Of a stretch of 18,460 bases of DNA, positions 1 through 7,260 are shown in pieces (positions within the stretch are counted from its first letter, which is position 1; each line of letters opens with the position of its first letter). This DNA comes from CAYOHP01 sp964403795 [NCBI: uncultured bacterium]. GTDB taxonomy: Bacteria; Muiribacteriota; UBA6191; CAZXTJ01. The notes beneath the pieces are model-generated. The model worked only from the letters and a program-made list of their open reading frames with translations. It was not told the DNA's origin and ran no database searches. Where the stretch lies: assembly GCA_964403795.1 (NCBI GenBank), contig CAYOHP010000126.1:1-18460 (forward strand), read 5' to 3'. Both the position numbers and the translations under genes were made by a program.

Positions 1-1
1 C

Positions 2-568
2 TCTGGCTCGGCCCATGCCCGCCGTGCCGTCGCCCGCGCCCTCACCGGCGACCGGGACCGCTCGGCGCTCGACCTGCTCCTCTGCTTCCTCCGCTACCAG
101 GTCGACTTCGTGCTGCTCGACTGCCCGGTCCGCCTCTGCGACGCCCTCCGGTCCTCGCTGGAACTCTCGGACTGGCATATCGCGGTGGTGCAGAACACCC
201 TGAGTTCGCTCCGCAACACCCGCATCTACCTCCAGGAATTGAAGCGCCTGGAGTTCCCGCCGGCCGCGGTCCGGGTGGTCCTGAACCGGGTGAGCAAGTC
301 CACCGGCCTGGCCAAGGACGAGCTCGAGAAGTACCTGAACCCCTATCCCATCGTGGCCTCGGTGGTCTCCAACGGCCCGGTGGTCATCGAGTCGGTCACC
401 GTGGGCGTCCCCCTGGTCCTGCACGCACCCGAGTCCGACATCGCGGGGAGCATCGGGATCTTCGCCAAGCGGCTCCTGGGGGTCGAGGCGAGCGACGCCG
501 GCGACCACAGCTCCGGTCGCCTCGGGACCATGCTCGGCAACCTGTTCCGGCGCAGGACCGCCCCGTGA
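2..568 (+). CDS. CpaE/TadZ-like ParA-family ATPase, C-terminal part (5' end outside window)
   Basis: The reading frame is open from base 2 and ends at TGA 566-568, giving about 188 residues of the C-terminal half of a MinD/ParA-type protein. Visible features are a hydrophobic beta strand ending in Asp (FVLLDCPV, the position of the family's second aspartate motif), then a strand with [11 protein letters not shown], then VVLNRV, and a C-terminal stretch with a Gly-Val-Pro-Leu turn typical of CpaE/TadZ. The Walker A motif would lie upstream of the window. Family knowledge: these proteins help position or assemble Tad/Flp pili or secretion systems at the membrane. The SLRN and LNR signatures favour CpaE/TadZ over MinD, but no pilus genes are in view to confirm it. 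An in-frame ATG at 110 lies inside the domain and is not a credible start. Confidence 0.72.
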   Translation, partial: SGSAHARRAVARALTGDRDRSALDLLLCFLRYQVDFVLLDCPVRLCDALRSSLELSDWHIAVVQNTLSSLRNTRIYLQELKRLEFPPAAVRVVLNRVSKSTGLAKDELEKYLNPYPIVASVVSNGPVVIESVTVGVPLVLHAPESDIAGSIGIFAKRLLGVEASDAGDHSSGRLGTMLGNLFRRRTAP

Positions 569-595
569 CGGGGAGGTAGCGGCCACTCCGGCCGC

Positions 596-623
596 GGCCG
601 TGCCAGGGCGCGGCCTGGCGGCC
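596..623 (+). terminator. Hairpin after the CpaE-like gene, possible terminator
   Basis: GCCAGG (602-607) pairs perfectly with CCTGGC (614-619) around a six-base loop. An outer GGCC (596-599) can pair with GGCC (620-623) across a two-base bulge. It begins 28 bases after the stop codon. There is no clear T run after it, so calling it an intrinsic terminator is an inference. Confidence 0.4.
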
Positions 624-668
624 TTCCACCGTTCGGGAACGACGGGACCGATCCGGGCCCCCGCCTGC

Positions 669-678
669 GTGCTAGCAT
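669..678 (+). promoter_or_regulatory. Putative extended -10 element of the thiolase operon
   Basis: The sequence reads TGCTAGCAT, an extended TGn followed by a hexamer with 4/6 match to TATAAT. It lies about 85 bases upstream of the GTG start and downstream of the 596-623 hairpin. No convincing -35 box is visible at 15-19 bases. A very similar element, TGGTAGCCT, precedes comM at a comparable distance. The call rests on pattern and position only. Confidence 0.3.
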
Positions 679-746
679 CGCGCTCCCGGTCGAGACTCCC
701 CTGGACACGGCGCCCAGGCTCCCGGCCGCCCCCGTCACCCAAGCTT

Positions 747-750
747 GGAG
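747..750 (+). promoter_or_regulatory. RBS that sets the thiolase start
   Basis: GGAG ends six bases before GTG 757. The alternative in-frame TTG at 745 overlaps this element and has no Shine-Dalgarno sequence of its own, so GTG 757 is preferred. Confidence 0.6.
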
Positions 751-756
751 ATCCCC

Positions 757-1941
757 GTGGAGAACCCGGTCATCGTCTCCGCCGTCCGGACCCCGATCGG
801 CAAGTTCGGCGGAACCCTCGCCTCGCTCACGGCCCCCGAGCTCGGGGCCATCGCCATCAAGGAGGCCGTAGCCCGGGCCAAAGTCGCCCCCGACAAGGTC
901 GACGAGGTGGTGATGGGCGTGGTGCTCGCCGCCGGCCTGGGACAGAACCCCGCCCGGCAGGCGGCCCTCAAGGCGGGGCTGCCCCCCCAGGTCTCGGCGC
1001 TGACCGTGAACAAGGTCTGCGGCTCGGGACTCAAGGCGGTGATGCTGGCGGCCCAGGCGGTGAAGACCGGCGACGCCCACTGCGTGGTGGCGGGCGGCAT
1101 GGAGAGCATGTCGAAGGCTCCCTACCTCCTGCCCGACGCCCGCTGGGGCGCCCGGATCGGCCACTCGAAGATGCAGGACGCCATGATCCAGGACGGCCTG
1201 TGGTGCGCCCTGGACGACCAGCACATGGGGATGACCGGGGAACTGGTGGCCGAGGAGTTCGGGATCGGCCGGGAGGAGCAGGACCGCTTCGCCCTCGAGA
1301 GCCACCAGAAGGCGGTAGCCGCCATCGGGAAGGGCTGGTTCAAGACCGAGATCGTGCCGGTCGAGATCGCCGACAAGAAGGGCAAGATCACCCGGGTCGA
1401 CACCGACGAATGCCCCCGCGCCGACAGCTCGCTCGAGGCCCTCGCCAGGCTGAAGCCGGCCTTCAAGCCCCAGGGCGGCACGGTGACCGCCGGCAACGCC
1501 CCCGGGACCAACGACGCGGCCGCCGCCCTGGTGGTGACCTGCGAGGAGTTCGCCGCCAAGAAGGGCCTCGAGCCCTTGGTGCGGATCGTCTCCTACGCCT
1601 CGGCCGGGGTCGAACCCCGCTGGGTGATGATGGCTCCCGTCGAGGCCACCAAGAGGGCCCTCGACAAGGCGGGCTGGACGGTCGAGGACCTCGACCTGGT
1701 GGAGGCCAACGAGGCCTTCTCGGTCCAGGCCCTGGGCGTCACCAGGAAGCTCGGTCTCGATCCCGCCAAGGTGAACGTGCAGGGAGGGGCCGTCGCCCTG
1801 GGACATCCCATCGGGGCGAGCGGGGCCCGGGTGCTCACCACCCTGATCCACGCCTTGCGCCGGACCGGGGGCAGGAAGGGTCTCGCCACCCTGTGCCTGG
1901 GCGGCGGGAACGCGGTGGCGATGGCCGTGGAGGTGCTGTGA
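757..1941 (+). CDS. Acetyl-CoA acetyltransferase (thiolase)
   Basis: A 394-residue thiolase, the normal family length. It condenses two acetyl-CoA to acetoacetyl-CoA or runs the reverse thiolysis, in the cytoplasm. The N-terminus [15 protein letters not shown] is typical. The acyl-accepting cysteine is C88 in NKVCGSG, the catalytic His is H350 in [12 protein letters not shown], and the second catalytic Cys is C380 in CLGGGN, all at family-standard positions. NEAF and [10 protein letters not shown] are also present. The start is GTG 757 because GGAG sits six bases upstream. The stop codon shares one base with the next gene's ATG (TGATG), so translation is probably coupled. It is the first gene of a three-gene acyl-CoA operon. 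Its direction (beta-oxidation, or butyrate/PHB-type synthesis) cannot be read from sequence. The family also goes by the symbols thl, atoB and phaA. Confidence 0.93.
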   Translation: MENPVIVSAVRTPIGKFGGTLASLTAPELGAIAIKEAVARAKVAPDKVDEVVMGVVLAAGLGQNPARQAALKAGLPPQVSALTVNKVCGSGLKAVMLAAQAVKTGDAHCVVAGGMESMSKAPYLLPDARWGARIGHSKMQDAMIQDGLWCALDDQHMGMTGELVAEEFGIGREEQDRFALESHQKAVAAIGKGWFKTEIVPVEIADKKGKITRVDTDECPRADSSLEALARLKPAFKPQGGTVTAGNAPGTNDAAAALVVTCEEFAAKKGLEPLVRIVSYASAGVEPRWVMMAPVEATKRALDKAGWTVEDLDLVEANEAFSVQALGVTRKLGLDPAKVNVQGGAVALGHPIGASGARVLTTLIHALRRTGGRKGLATLCLGGGNAVAMAVEVL

Positions 1942-2807
1942 TGGCGACCCCGACGATCAAGAAACTCTCGGTGCTGGGCGCCGGCCAGATGGGCTCGGGC
2001 ATCGCCCAGGTGGCGGCCCAGGCGGGACTCGAGGTGAAACTCCGGGACCTGACCGGGGTGGTCCTCGAACGGGCCCTCTCCGGCATCGAGAAGAGCCTCG
2101 CCAAGCTCGAACAGAAGGGCAAGCTCGAGGGCACCACCGCCGAGAAGGCGCGGGCCCGCATCTCCGTGACCACCGACCTCGAGGAGGCCTCCCAGGCCGA
2201 TCTCGTGATCGAGGCCATCGTCGAGAACCAGGAGGCCAAGACCAGCCTCTTCGAGGAGGTCGGACGCCGGGCGCGACCCGAGTCGATCCTGGCCACCAAC
2301 ACCTCCTCGATCTCGGTCACCGCCCTGGCCCGGGCCTCGGGTCGGCCCGACCGGTTCCTCGGGATGCACTTCATGAACCCGGTGCCCTTGATGAAGCTGG
2401 TGGAAGTGATCCGGGGCGTGGACACCTCGGACGCCACCTACGGAGCCGTGGTGGGCCTGGCCGAGCGCATGGGCAAGACCCCCATCGCCTGTGCCGACCA
2501 GCCGGGCTTCGTCTCGAACCGGGTGCTGATGCCGATGATCAACGAGGCGATCCAGACCCTCTACGAGGGTGTCGCTTCCCCCGAGGCCATCGACGGGATC
2601 ATGAAGCTCGGCATGAACCACCCCATGGGTCCCCTGGCGCTGGCCGACCTGATCGGCCTCGACACCTGCCTGGCCATCATGAGGGTGCTCCACGAGGGCT
2701 TCGGCGACTCCAAGTACCGCCCCAGCCCCTTGCTCGTGAAGAAGGTCGAGGCCGGCCACCTCGGCAAGAAGACCGGTCGCGGTTTCTACCCCTATCCCGA
2801 GGCCTGA
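1941..2807 (+). CDS. hbd: 3-hydroxybutyryl-CoA dehydrogenase
   Basis: A 288-residue single-domain 3-hydroxyacyl-CoA dehydrogenase, close to the usual 280-290. It interconverts acetoacetyl-CoA and 3-hydroxybutyryl-CoA with NAD(P)H. The N-terminal Rossmann fold has GAGQMG at residues 13-18. An acidic residue (D36) near the end of the second strand suggests NAD preference. Catalytic-site residues are visible: S122 in NTSS, H143 in MHFMNPVP, E155 and N193 in GFVSNR. The C-terminal helical domain ends with [10 protein letters not shown], a family hallmark. ATG 1941 overlaps the thiolase stop by one base. The protein lacks a fused hydratase domain, so it matches the stand-alone Hbd type rather than the FadB multifunctional enzyme. 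No crotonase gene lies in the window to supply the next step. Confidence 0.94.
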   Translation: MATPTIKKLSVLGAGQMGSGIAQVAAQAGLEVKLRDLTGVVLERALSGIEKSLAKLEQKGKLEGTTAEKARARISVTTDLEEASQADLVIEAIVENQEAKTSLFEEVGRRARPESILATNTSSISVTALARASGRPDRFLGMHFMNPVPLMKLVEVIRGVDTSDATYGAVVGLAERMGKTPIACADQPGFVSNRVLMPMINEAIQTLYEGVASPEAIDGIMKLGMNHPMGPLALADLIGLDTCLAIMRVLHEGFGDSKYRPSPLLVKKVEAGHLGKKTGRGFYPYPEA

Positions 2808-2833
2808 TCGCGCCAGCGATCCCGGAGGTCCCC

Positions 2834-3994
2834 ATGCTGCTCCCCGATCCCATGTTCGAGCTCTCCGAAGAGGAAGGCTTCATCCTCGAGACCGCCCGGA
2901 AGATCGCCGAGGACCACCTGGCTCCCAAGGCCGAGGAACTGGACCGTCGCTCCGAGTTCCCCGAGGCCGCGGTCCGGGTGCTCGCCGAGAACGGCTTCAT
3001 GGGGATGCGCATCCCCGAGGAGTCCGGCGGGCTGGGCCTCCGGTCCCTGGTCTACGCCATGGTGATCGAGGAGCTCTCCATGGCCTGCCCGAGCACCGCC
3101 TTGGTCCTCTCGGTGCACACCTCGGTCTCGGCCGAGCCGATCGGGATGTTCGGGACCGAGGCCCAGAAGCGGGAGTGGCTGCCCCGGTTGGCCAGCGGCG
3201 AGGTGCTGGGCGCCTTCTGCCTCTCCGAGCCGGACTTCGGATCGGATGCCGGATCGGTGGCCTGCAAGGCGGTCCGGGACGGCGATGGGTGGGTGCTCTC
3301 CGGGACCAAGGCCTGGGTGACCAACGGCACCCGGGCGGGATTGTTCCTGGTGGTGGCCCGGACCGGTGAGGGCGAGAAGCACCGCGGGCTGACCGCCTTC
3401 CTGGTGCCCTCCGGCACTCCCGGCCTGGAGGTCGGGAAGAAGGAGGACAAGCTCGGGATGCGGGCCTCCGACACCGTCCAGATCCACCTCTCCGAGGTCC
3501 GGGTCCCGGACTCGGGCCGCCTGGGCGCCATCGGGGAAGGCTTCAAAGTCGCCATGCGGGCCCTCGACGGGGGCCGGATCGGGATCGCCTCCCAGGCACT
3601 GGGGATCTCCCGGGCCGCCTTCGAGCGGGCGCTCGCCTACTCCAAGGAGCGCCACGCCTTCGGCTCGCCCATCTCCGAACTGCAGGCGATCCAGTGGAAG
3701 CTCGTCGACATGTCGACCCGGATCGAGTCCGCCCGCCTGCTCCGCAACCGGGCCGCCATGCTGAAGGACCGGGGCGAGGACTTCTCGGCCGCCGCCGCCA
3801 TGGCCAAGCTGGCCGCCAGCGAGGCCTCGGTGGCGATCTCCCGGGAGGCGGTCCAGGTCCACGGCGGCTACGGCTACGTGCGCGAGTACCACGTGGAGCG
3901 CCAGTTCCGGGATTCGCGAGTGACCACCATCTACGAGGGCACCTCCGAGATGCAGCGGATCGTGATCGCCCGCAAGCTCCTCTCGGGCGGGTGA
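2834..3994 (+). CDS. Acyl-CoA dehydrogenase (short-chain type)
   Basis: A 386-residue FAD-dependent acyl-CoA dehydrogenase that forms trans-2-enoyl-CoA and passes electrons to electron-transfer flavoprotein. The helical N-domain spans about residues 8-120. The middle beta domain has the FAD/substrate signatures AFCLSEPDFGSD (127-138) and WVTNGT (161-166). The C-terminal helical domain has QVHGGYGY (341-348) and YEGTSEMQ, with E368 at the catalytic base position of short/medium-chain and butyryl-CoA dehydrogenases. ATG 2834 follows GGAGG at 2824-2828 with ideal spacing; an internal ATG at 2852 is a weaker choice. It lies 26 bases after hbd in the same operon. With thiolase and Hbd it covers three of the four steps of C4 acyl-CoA turnover. 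Neither etfAB nor a hydratase is adjacent. The chain-length preference is inferred from operon context. Confidence 0.93.
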   Translation: MLLPDPMFELSEEEGFILETARKIAEDHLAPKAEELDRRSEFPEAAVRVLAENGFMGMRIPEESGGLGLRSLVYAMVIEELSMACPSTALVLSVHTSVSAEPIGMFGTEAQKREWLPRLASGEVLGAFCLSEPDFGSDAGSVACKAVRDGDGWVLSGTKAWVTNGTRAGLFLVVARTGEGEKHRGLTAFLVPSGTPGLEVGKKEDKLGMRASDTVQIHLSEVRVPDSGRLGAIGEGFKVAMRALDGGRIGIASQALGISRAAFERALAYSKERHAFGSPISELQAIQWKLVDMSTRIESARLLRNRAAMLKDRGEDFSAAAAMAKLAASEASVAISREAVQVHGGYGYVREYHVERQFRDSRVTTIYEGTSEMQRIVIARKLLSGG

Positions 3995-4100
3995 GCGACC
4001 CCGTGAACCTCTCCCCGGCGGGCCTCGCAGGGGAAGAAGGGCTCACGGTCTCCGGGAAGCCCGCGACCCCGGCCGCGGATACCCGTGGGAACCGCGCTCG

Positions 4101-4109
4101 TGGTAGCCT
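4101..4109 (+). promoter_or_regulatory. Putative extended -10 element upstream of comM
   Basis: TGGTAGCCT lies about 90 bases before the comM start and resembles TGCTAGCAT upstream of the thiolase operon. It overlaps the left arm of an inverted repeat (4102-4142). No clear -35 box is visible. It would be the promoter of the long comM-ftsEX run if it is functional. Confidence 0.28.
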
Positions 4110-4142
4110 GCCGTTTGCGACCCGCAGGACGACGGGGCTACC
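4102..4142 (+). repeat. Inverted repeat/hairpin between the acyl-CoA operon and comM
   Basis: GGTAGCC (4102-4108) is the exact reverse complement of GGCTACC (4136-4142). Just inside, CCGT (4111-4114) pairs with ACGG (4132-4135), giving an 11-bp stem with a two-base bulge and a long loop. It starts 107 bases after the acyl-CoA dehydrogenase stop. No T tract follows. It could be a terminator for the upstream operon, or an operator-like repeat covering the putative comM -10 element. Confidence 0.42.
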
Positions 4143-4194
4143 GGCCCACAGATCCCCGTCCCCCGCCCGCCGTACGCCTGCGCCCCATCCCGTG

Positions 4195-5682
4195 ATGCTC
4201 GCTCGCTGCTTCTCGGCCGTTCCCTCCGGTGCCCGGTGCCTGACCGTCGAGGTCGAGGTCGACCTGGGACGCGGCCTGCCCGGGTTCCACCTGGTCGGCC
4301 TCCCCGGCAATCCTGCCCGGGAAGGCAAGGAGCGGATCCGCTCGGCCCTGGGCAACCAGGGCTTCGAGTTCCCCCTGGCCCGGATCTCCCTGAACCTGGC
4401 GCCGGCCGGGACCCCCAAGCCCGGCTCCGGGCTCGATCTCCCCATGGCACTGGCCGTCCTGGCCGCCTCCGGGCAGCTGGATCCCGGTCGCCTGGAGGGC
4501 TGGGCCGCCTGGGGCGAACTGGGATTCGACGGAGGGCTCCGGGCCCGGCCCGGGGCCCTCGGGGTGGCCGCCGCCCTGGCCGCCTCCGAGAGCCGGGTCC
4601 GCCGACTCCTGGTGCCGCGCGGTGCGGGCCGGCAGGCGGCGGTGACCCCGGACCTCCGGGTGCACGAGGCCGCCGATCTGGCCGAGGCGGTGGCCGTGGT
4701 CTCGGCCCCGGAGCCCGTGGCGCTGGCCCAGGAGTGCTTCGCGGCCGGACCTGCCCCCGACTGGACCGGGGTGCAAGGCGGGTCCTGGCTGCTCGAAGCC
4801 CTGCAGATGGCCGCCGCCGGAGGCCACGGACTGCTGCTGATCGGCCCTCCCGGATGCGGCAAGACCTTCCTGGCCCGGCGGCTGGTCGACCTGCTCCCGG
4901 ACCTCCCGCCGGAGGAAGCCCTGGAGGTCGCGGCCATCCATTCGGCCGCCGGCCTGCTCGGTCCCGAGGACCCGCCTTCGCTGCGGCCCCCCCTGCGCTG
5001 TCCTCCCTCCTCGTCGAGCCGGGAGGCGATCGTGGGGGGCGGGGATCCGGTCGTGGCCGGGGAGGTCACCCTGGCCCACCGGGGCGTGCTCTTCCTGGAC
5101 GAGGCCGCCGAGTTCTCCCGGGGAGTCCTCGATTCGCTCCGGGTACCGCTGGTCGAGGGCCGTCTCCGGGTGGGTCGTCTCCACTCCCGGGAGGAGCTTC
5201 CCGCCCGGGTCCTGCCGGTGCTCGCCGCCAACCCATGCCCCTGCGGATATGCCGGGGAACCGGAGGGGCGATGCGCCTGCTCCCCGGCCGCGGTGGCCAG
5301 GTACCGGGGACGGATGTCCGGTCCCCTCCTCGACCGCCTCGACCTCCGGGTCCGCCTCTCCCGGGCGAGCACCCGGGGTGCGACCCCGGCTCCCGACCCC
5401 ACCCTCCTCCGGGCCAAGGTGGAAGCCGCCCGCAACCACCAGGCCCGCCACCTGGGACCGGGCCGACTCGCCCGGGACGCCGGCCTCTCCGAGCTGGCCG
5501 CCTTCTTCCCCGGGGTCGTCTCGCGACGCCTGCTGGAACAGAGCAGTCCCAGGGGAGCCCGGACGGTGCTGGCCCTGGCCTTGACGCGTTCCTGCCTGGA
5601 GAGTCGGGACCGCCCCACGGTCGAGGACCTCGAGGCCGTCCAGGACCTCCGCTTCCCCCTGGCCGAGGAGCTGGCCGCGTGA
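4195..5682 (+). CDS. comM: ComM/YifB-family Mg-chelatase-like AAA+ ATPase
   Basis: A 495-residue protein of the ComM/YifB family (E. coli length about 506). ComM acts as a hexameric helicase promoting branch migration when incoming DNA recombines into the chromosome. The N-terminal ChlI-like domain (1-170) has GLPGFHLVGLP and INLAP-like (SLNLAP) signatures. The AAA+ core has Walker A GPPGCGKT (217-224) and Walker B VLFLDE (298-303). The paired-cysteine motif NPCPCG (346-351) with CAC (360-362) follows, then the C-terminal helical domain from about 400. ATG 4195 fits the family N-terminus; the GTG immediately before it is an alternative. An oddity is that the Pro-His-His motif normally found before Walker B (RPFRAPHH in E. 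coli) is replaced around residues 264-275 by RPPLRCPPSSSS. The stop overlaps the ftsE start. Confidence 0.9.
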   Translation: MLARCFSAVPSGARCLTVEVEVDLGRGLPGFHLVGLPGNPAREGKERIRSALGNQGFEFPLARISLNLAPAGTPKPGSGLDLPMALAVLAASGQLDPGRLEGWAAWGELGFDGGLRARPGALGVAAALAASESRVRRLLVPRGAGRQAAVTPDLRVHEAADLAEAVAVVSAPEPVALAQECFAAGPAPDWTGVQGGSWLLEALQMAAAGGHGLLLIGPPGCGKTFLARRLVDLLPDLPPEEALEVAAIHSAAGLLGPEDPPSLRPPLRCPPSSSSREAIVGGGDPVVAGEVTLAHRGVLFLDEAAEFSRGVLDSLRVPLVEGRLRVGRLHSREELPARVLPVLAANPCPCGYAGEPEGRCACSPAAVARYRGRMSGPLLDRLDLRVRLSRASTRGATPAPDPTLLRAKVEAARNHQARHLGPGRLARDAGLSELAAFFPGVVSRRLLEQSSPRGARTVLALALTRSCLESRDRPTVEDLEAVQDLRFPLAEELAA

Positions 5683-6383
5683 TCCAGTTCTTCGACGTCA
5701 CCAAGACCTTCGACAACGGGGTGACCGCCCTCCGGAACGTCAGCCTCCACATCCGCCCGGGGGAGTTCGTGTTCCTGACCGGCCCCTCGGGAGCCGGGAA
5801 ATCGACACTGTTCTCGCTGATCTTCCGCGAGCACCTCCCCTCCAGCGGCCACATCATCATCGACGGCCGCAACGTGGAGAGGCTGTCCCGGGCCAAGGTG
5901 CCCTACCTGAGACGCACCATCGGGGTGGTGTTCCAGGACTTCCGGCTGATCGAGCGCCGCACCGTGTACGACAACGTCGCCTTCGCCCTCCAGGTCACGG
6001 GCTGCCCCTTCGACCTGATCAAGGAACGGGTGATGACGGTGCTGGAGATGCTGGGCCTCTCCGGGAAGGCGAACTTCCACCCGACCCAGCTCTCGGGTGG
6101 CGAGCGCCAGCGGGTGTGCATCGCCCGGGCGCTGGTCAACGACCCGGCGATCCTGCTCACCGACGAGCCGACCGGCAACCTCGACCCCGAGATCAGTCTC
6201 GAGATCATGAAGATCTTCCTCGACATCCATCGGAGGGGGACGACCCTGCTGGTGGCCACCCACGACACCCGGATGGTCGAGCGGTTCGGGCGACGGGTGA
6301 TCGGACTCTCCGACGGACGCATCGTCCGGGACGTGGCCGAGCGGGGCGGGGCTCCCCCGGGACGGGAGGCCAGCCTTGTATGA
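5679..6383 (+). CDS. ftsE: Cell-division ABC transporter ATP-binding protein FtsE
   Basis: A 234-residue ABC ATPase, slightly longer than E. coli FtsE (222). It binds FtsX at the septum and uses ATP to drive periplasmic peptidoglycan hydrolase activation rather than transport. All motifs are present: Walker A GPSGAGKS (35-42), Q-loop Q86 in FQDFRL, signature LSGGE (138-142), Walker B with DEPTGNLD (162-169), and the H-loop H195. FQDFRL and the N-terminal IQFFDVTKTF are typical of FtsE. The start is GTG 5679 in a GTGA overlap with the comM stop, preceded by GAGGAG at 5665-5670. The last 15 residues extend past the ABC fold, and their codons overlap the ftsX start. Confidence 0.95.
   Translation: MIQFFDVTKTFDNGVTALRNVSLHIRPGEFVFLTGPSGAGKSTLFSLIFREHLPSSGHIIIDGRNVERLSRAKVPYLRRTIGVVFQDFRLIERRTVYDNVAFALQVTGCPFDLIKERVMTVLEMLGLSGKANFHPTQLSGGERQRVCIARALVNDPAILLTDEPTGNLDPEISLEIMKIFLDIHRRGTTLLVATHDTRMVERFGRRVIGLSDGRIVRDVAERGGAPPGREASLV
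6364..6369 (+). promoter_or_regulatory. RBS supporting a TTG start for ftsX
   Basis: GGGAGG lies six bases before TTG 6376, inside the end of ftsE. No in-frame ATG occurs until well into the protein, so this site effectively fixes the TTG start. Confidence 0.6.
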
Positions 6384-7260
6384 CGCCCGGACCTTCGCGT
6401 TCCAGGTGTCGGAGGCCCTCGACGGGATCCGCCGCACCGGGGTCGGCAACCTCGCGACCGTCACCACGGTGGCGCTCAGCCTCTTCATCCTGGGCTCGTA
6501 CCTGCTCGGTCTCCGCAACGTGAACGCCTTCCTGGACCGGCTCCAGTCGAGCTACGAGGTGACCCTCTTCCTGGCCCGGGAAGCAGGTCCCACCGAGGTC
6601 GGACTGGTCCGCCAGAACCTCGAGATCGACCCCGCCGTGGTGTCGGCCACCTATGTCCCCAAGGATGCTGCGCTCTCCGAGATCGCGGCCCGCTTCCGCG
6701 AGTCCGGGCAGAGCTTCCCCGAGCTGGCGCGCAATCCCCTTCCCGACGCCTTCCGGGTGCTGATCCAGGAGGGTGCCGACTTCGACGCCTTCCGTACCCG
6801 GGCCACCGCCCTGCCCGGCGTCTCCGAGGTCTCGAGCGGCGACGAGTGGGTCTCCCGGGCACTCCGGGTGGTGAAGATCGCCAGGGTCGCGGGACTGCTG
6901 ATGATCCTGGTCCTCGGCGGCGCCTCGCTCCTGATCATCGCCAATACCATCCAGCTCACGGTCCATGCCCGCAGGGACGAGATCTCCATCATGCAGCTGG
7001 TGGGGGCCACCAACTGGTTCCTCCGGGTGCCCTTCCTGATCGAGGGCTTCCTCCAGGGTGTGGCCGGCGCCCTGCTGGCGATCCTCGCCCTGCTCGGGCT
7101 CTACTCGTTCCTGGTCGAGCAGGTACTGGCGGTCGCACCTTTCGTTCCCATGGTCACCGACGGCTTCGAGCTGGCACGCCTGGCGGCCCAGCTCCTGCTG
7201 ATGGGGATGATCCTGGGACTCCTCGGGGCCCTCCTCAGTCTGCGGAGGATCCTGGTTTGA
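6376..7260 (+). CDS. ftsX: Cell-division membrane protein FtsX
   Basis: A 294-residue inner-membrane protein with the FtsX layout. A short cytoplasmic N-terminus and TM1 (about 27-46) are followed by a periplasmic domain (about 47-165). TM2 (172-194), TM3 (222-247) and TM4 (266-288) come next. HARRDEISIMQLVGATNWFLRVPFLIEG (about 197-224), between TM2 and TM3, is the family hallmark. FtsX transmits FtsE ATPase cycles to periplasmic EnvC-type partners through its extracellular loop. The start is TTG 6376, overlapping the ftsE stop by eight bases, with GGGAGG upstream. The stop codon overlaps the TTG of the EnvC-like gene, so FtsX and its predicted partner are translationally coupled. Confidence 0.94.
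   Translation: MYDARTFAFQVSEALDGIRRTGVGNLATVTTVALSLFILGSYLLGLRNVNAFLDRLQSSYEVTLFLAREAGPTEVGLVRQNLEIDPAVVSATYVPKDAALSEIAARFRESGQSFPELARNPLPDAFRVLIQEGADFDAFRTRATALPGVSEVSSGDEWVSRALRVVKIARVAGLLMILVLGGASLLIIANTIQLTVHARRDEISIMQLVGATNWFLRVPFLIEGFLQGVAGALLAILALLGLYSFLVEQVLAVAPFVPMVTDGFELARLAAQLLLMGMILGLLGALLSLRRILV
7244..7248 (+). promoter_or_regulatory. RBS supporting a TTG start for the EnvC-like gene
   Basis: GGAGG lies eight bases upstream of TTG 7257, within the last codons of ftsX. Starting here gives a complete signal peptide with a basic n-region, whereas ATG 7290 would remove that n-region. Confidence 0.6.

Noticed and set aside
745-756. TTG 745 as the thiolase start
   Set aside because: It overlaps the GGAG ribosome site that is correctly spaced for GTG 757, and the family N-terminus begins at the later codon.
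343-1851. Long minus-strand open frame opposite the CpaE-like and thiolase genes
   Set aside because: It lies antisense to well-supported genes, is Gly/His/Pro/Arg-rich with no recognisable motif, and is what GC-rich third-position bias produces.
3543-6518. Very long minus-strand open frame (about 990 codons) opposite comM, ftsE and ftsX
   Set aside because: The translation is low-complexity Arg/Ser/Pro/Gly without domains, and three clearly recognised genes occupy the other strand.
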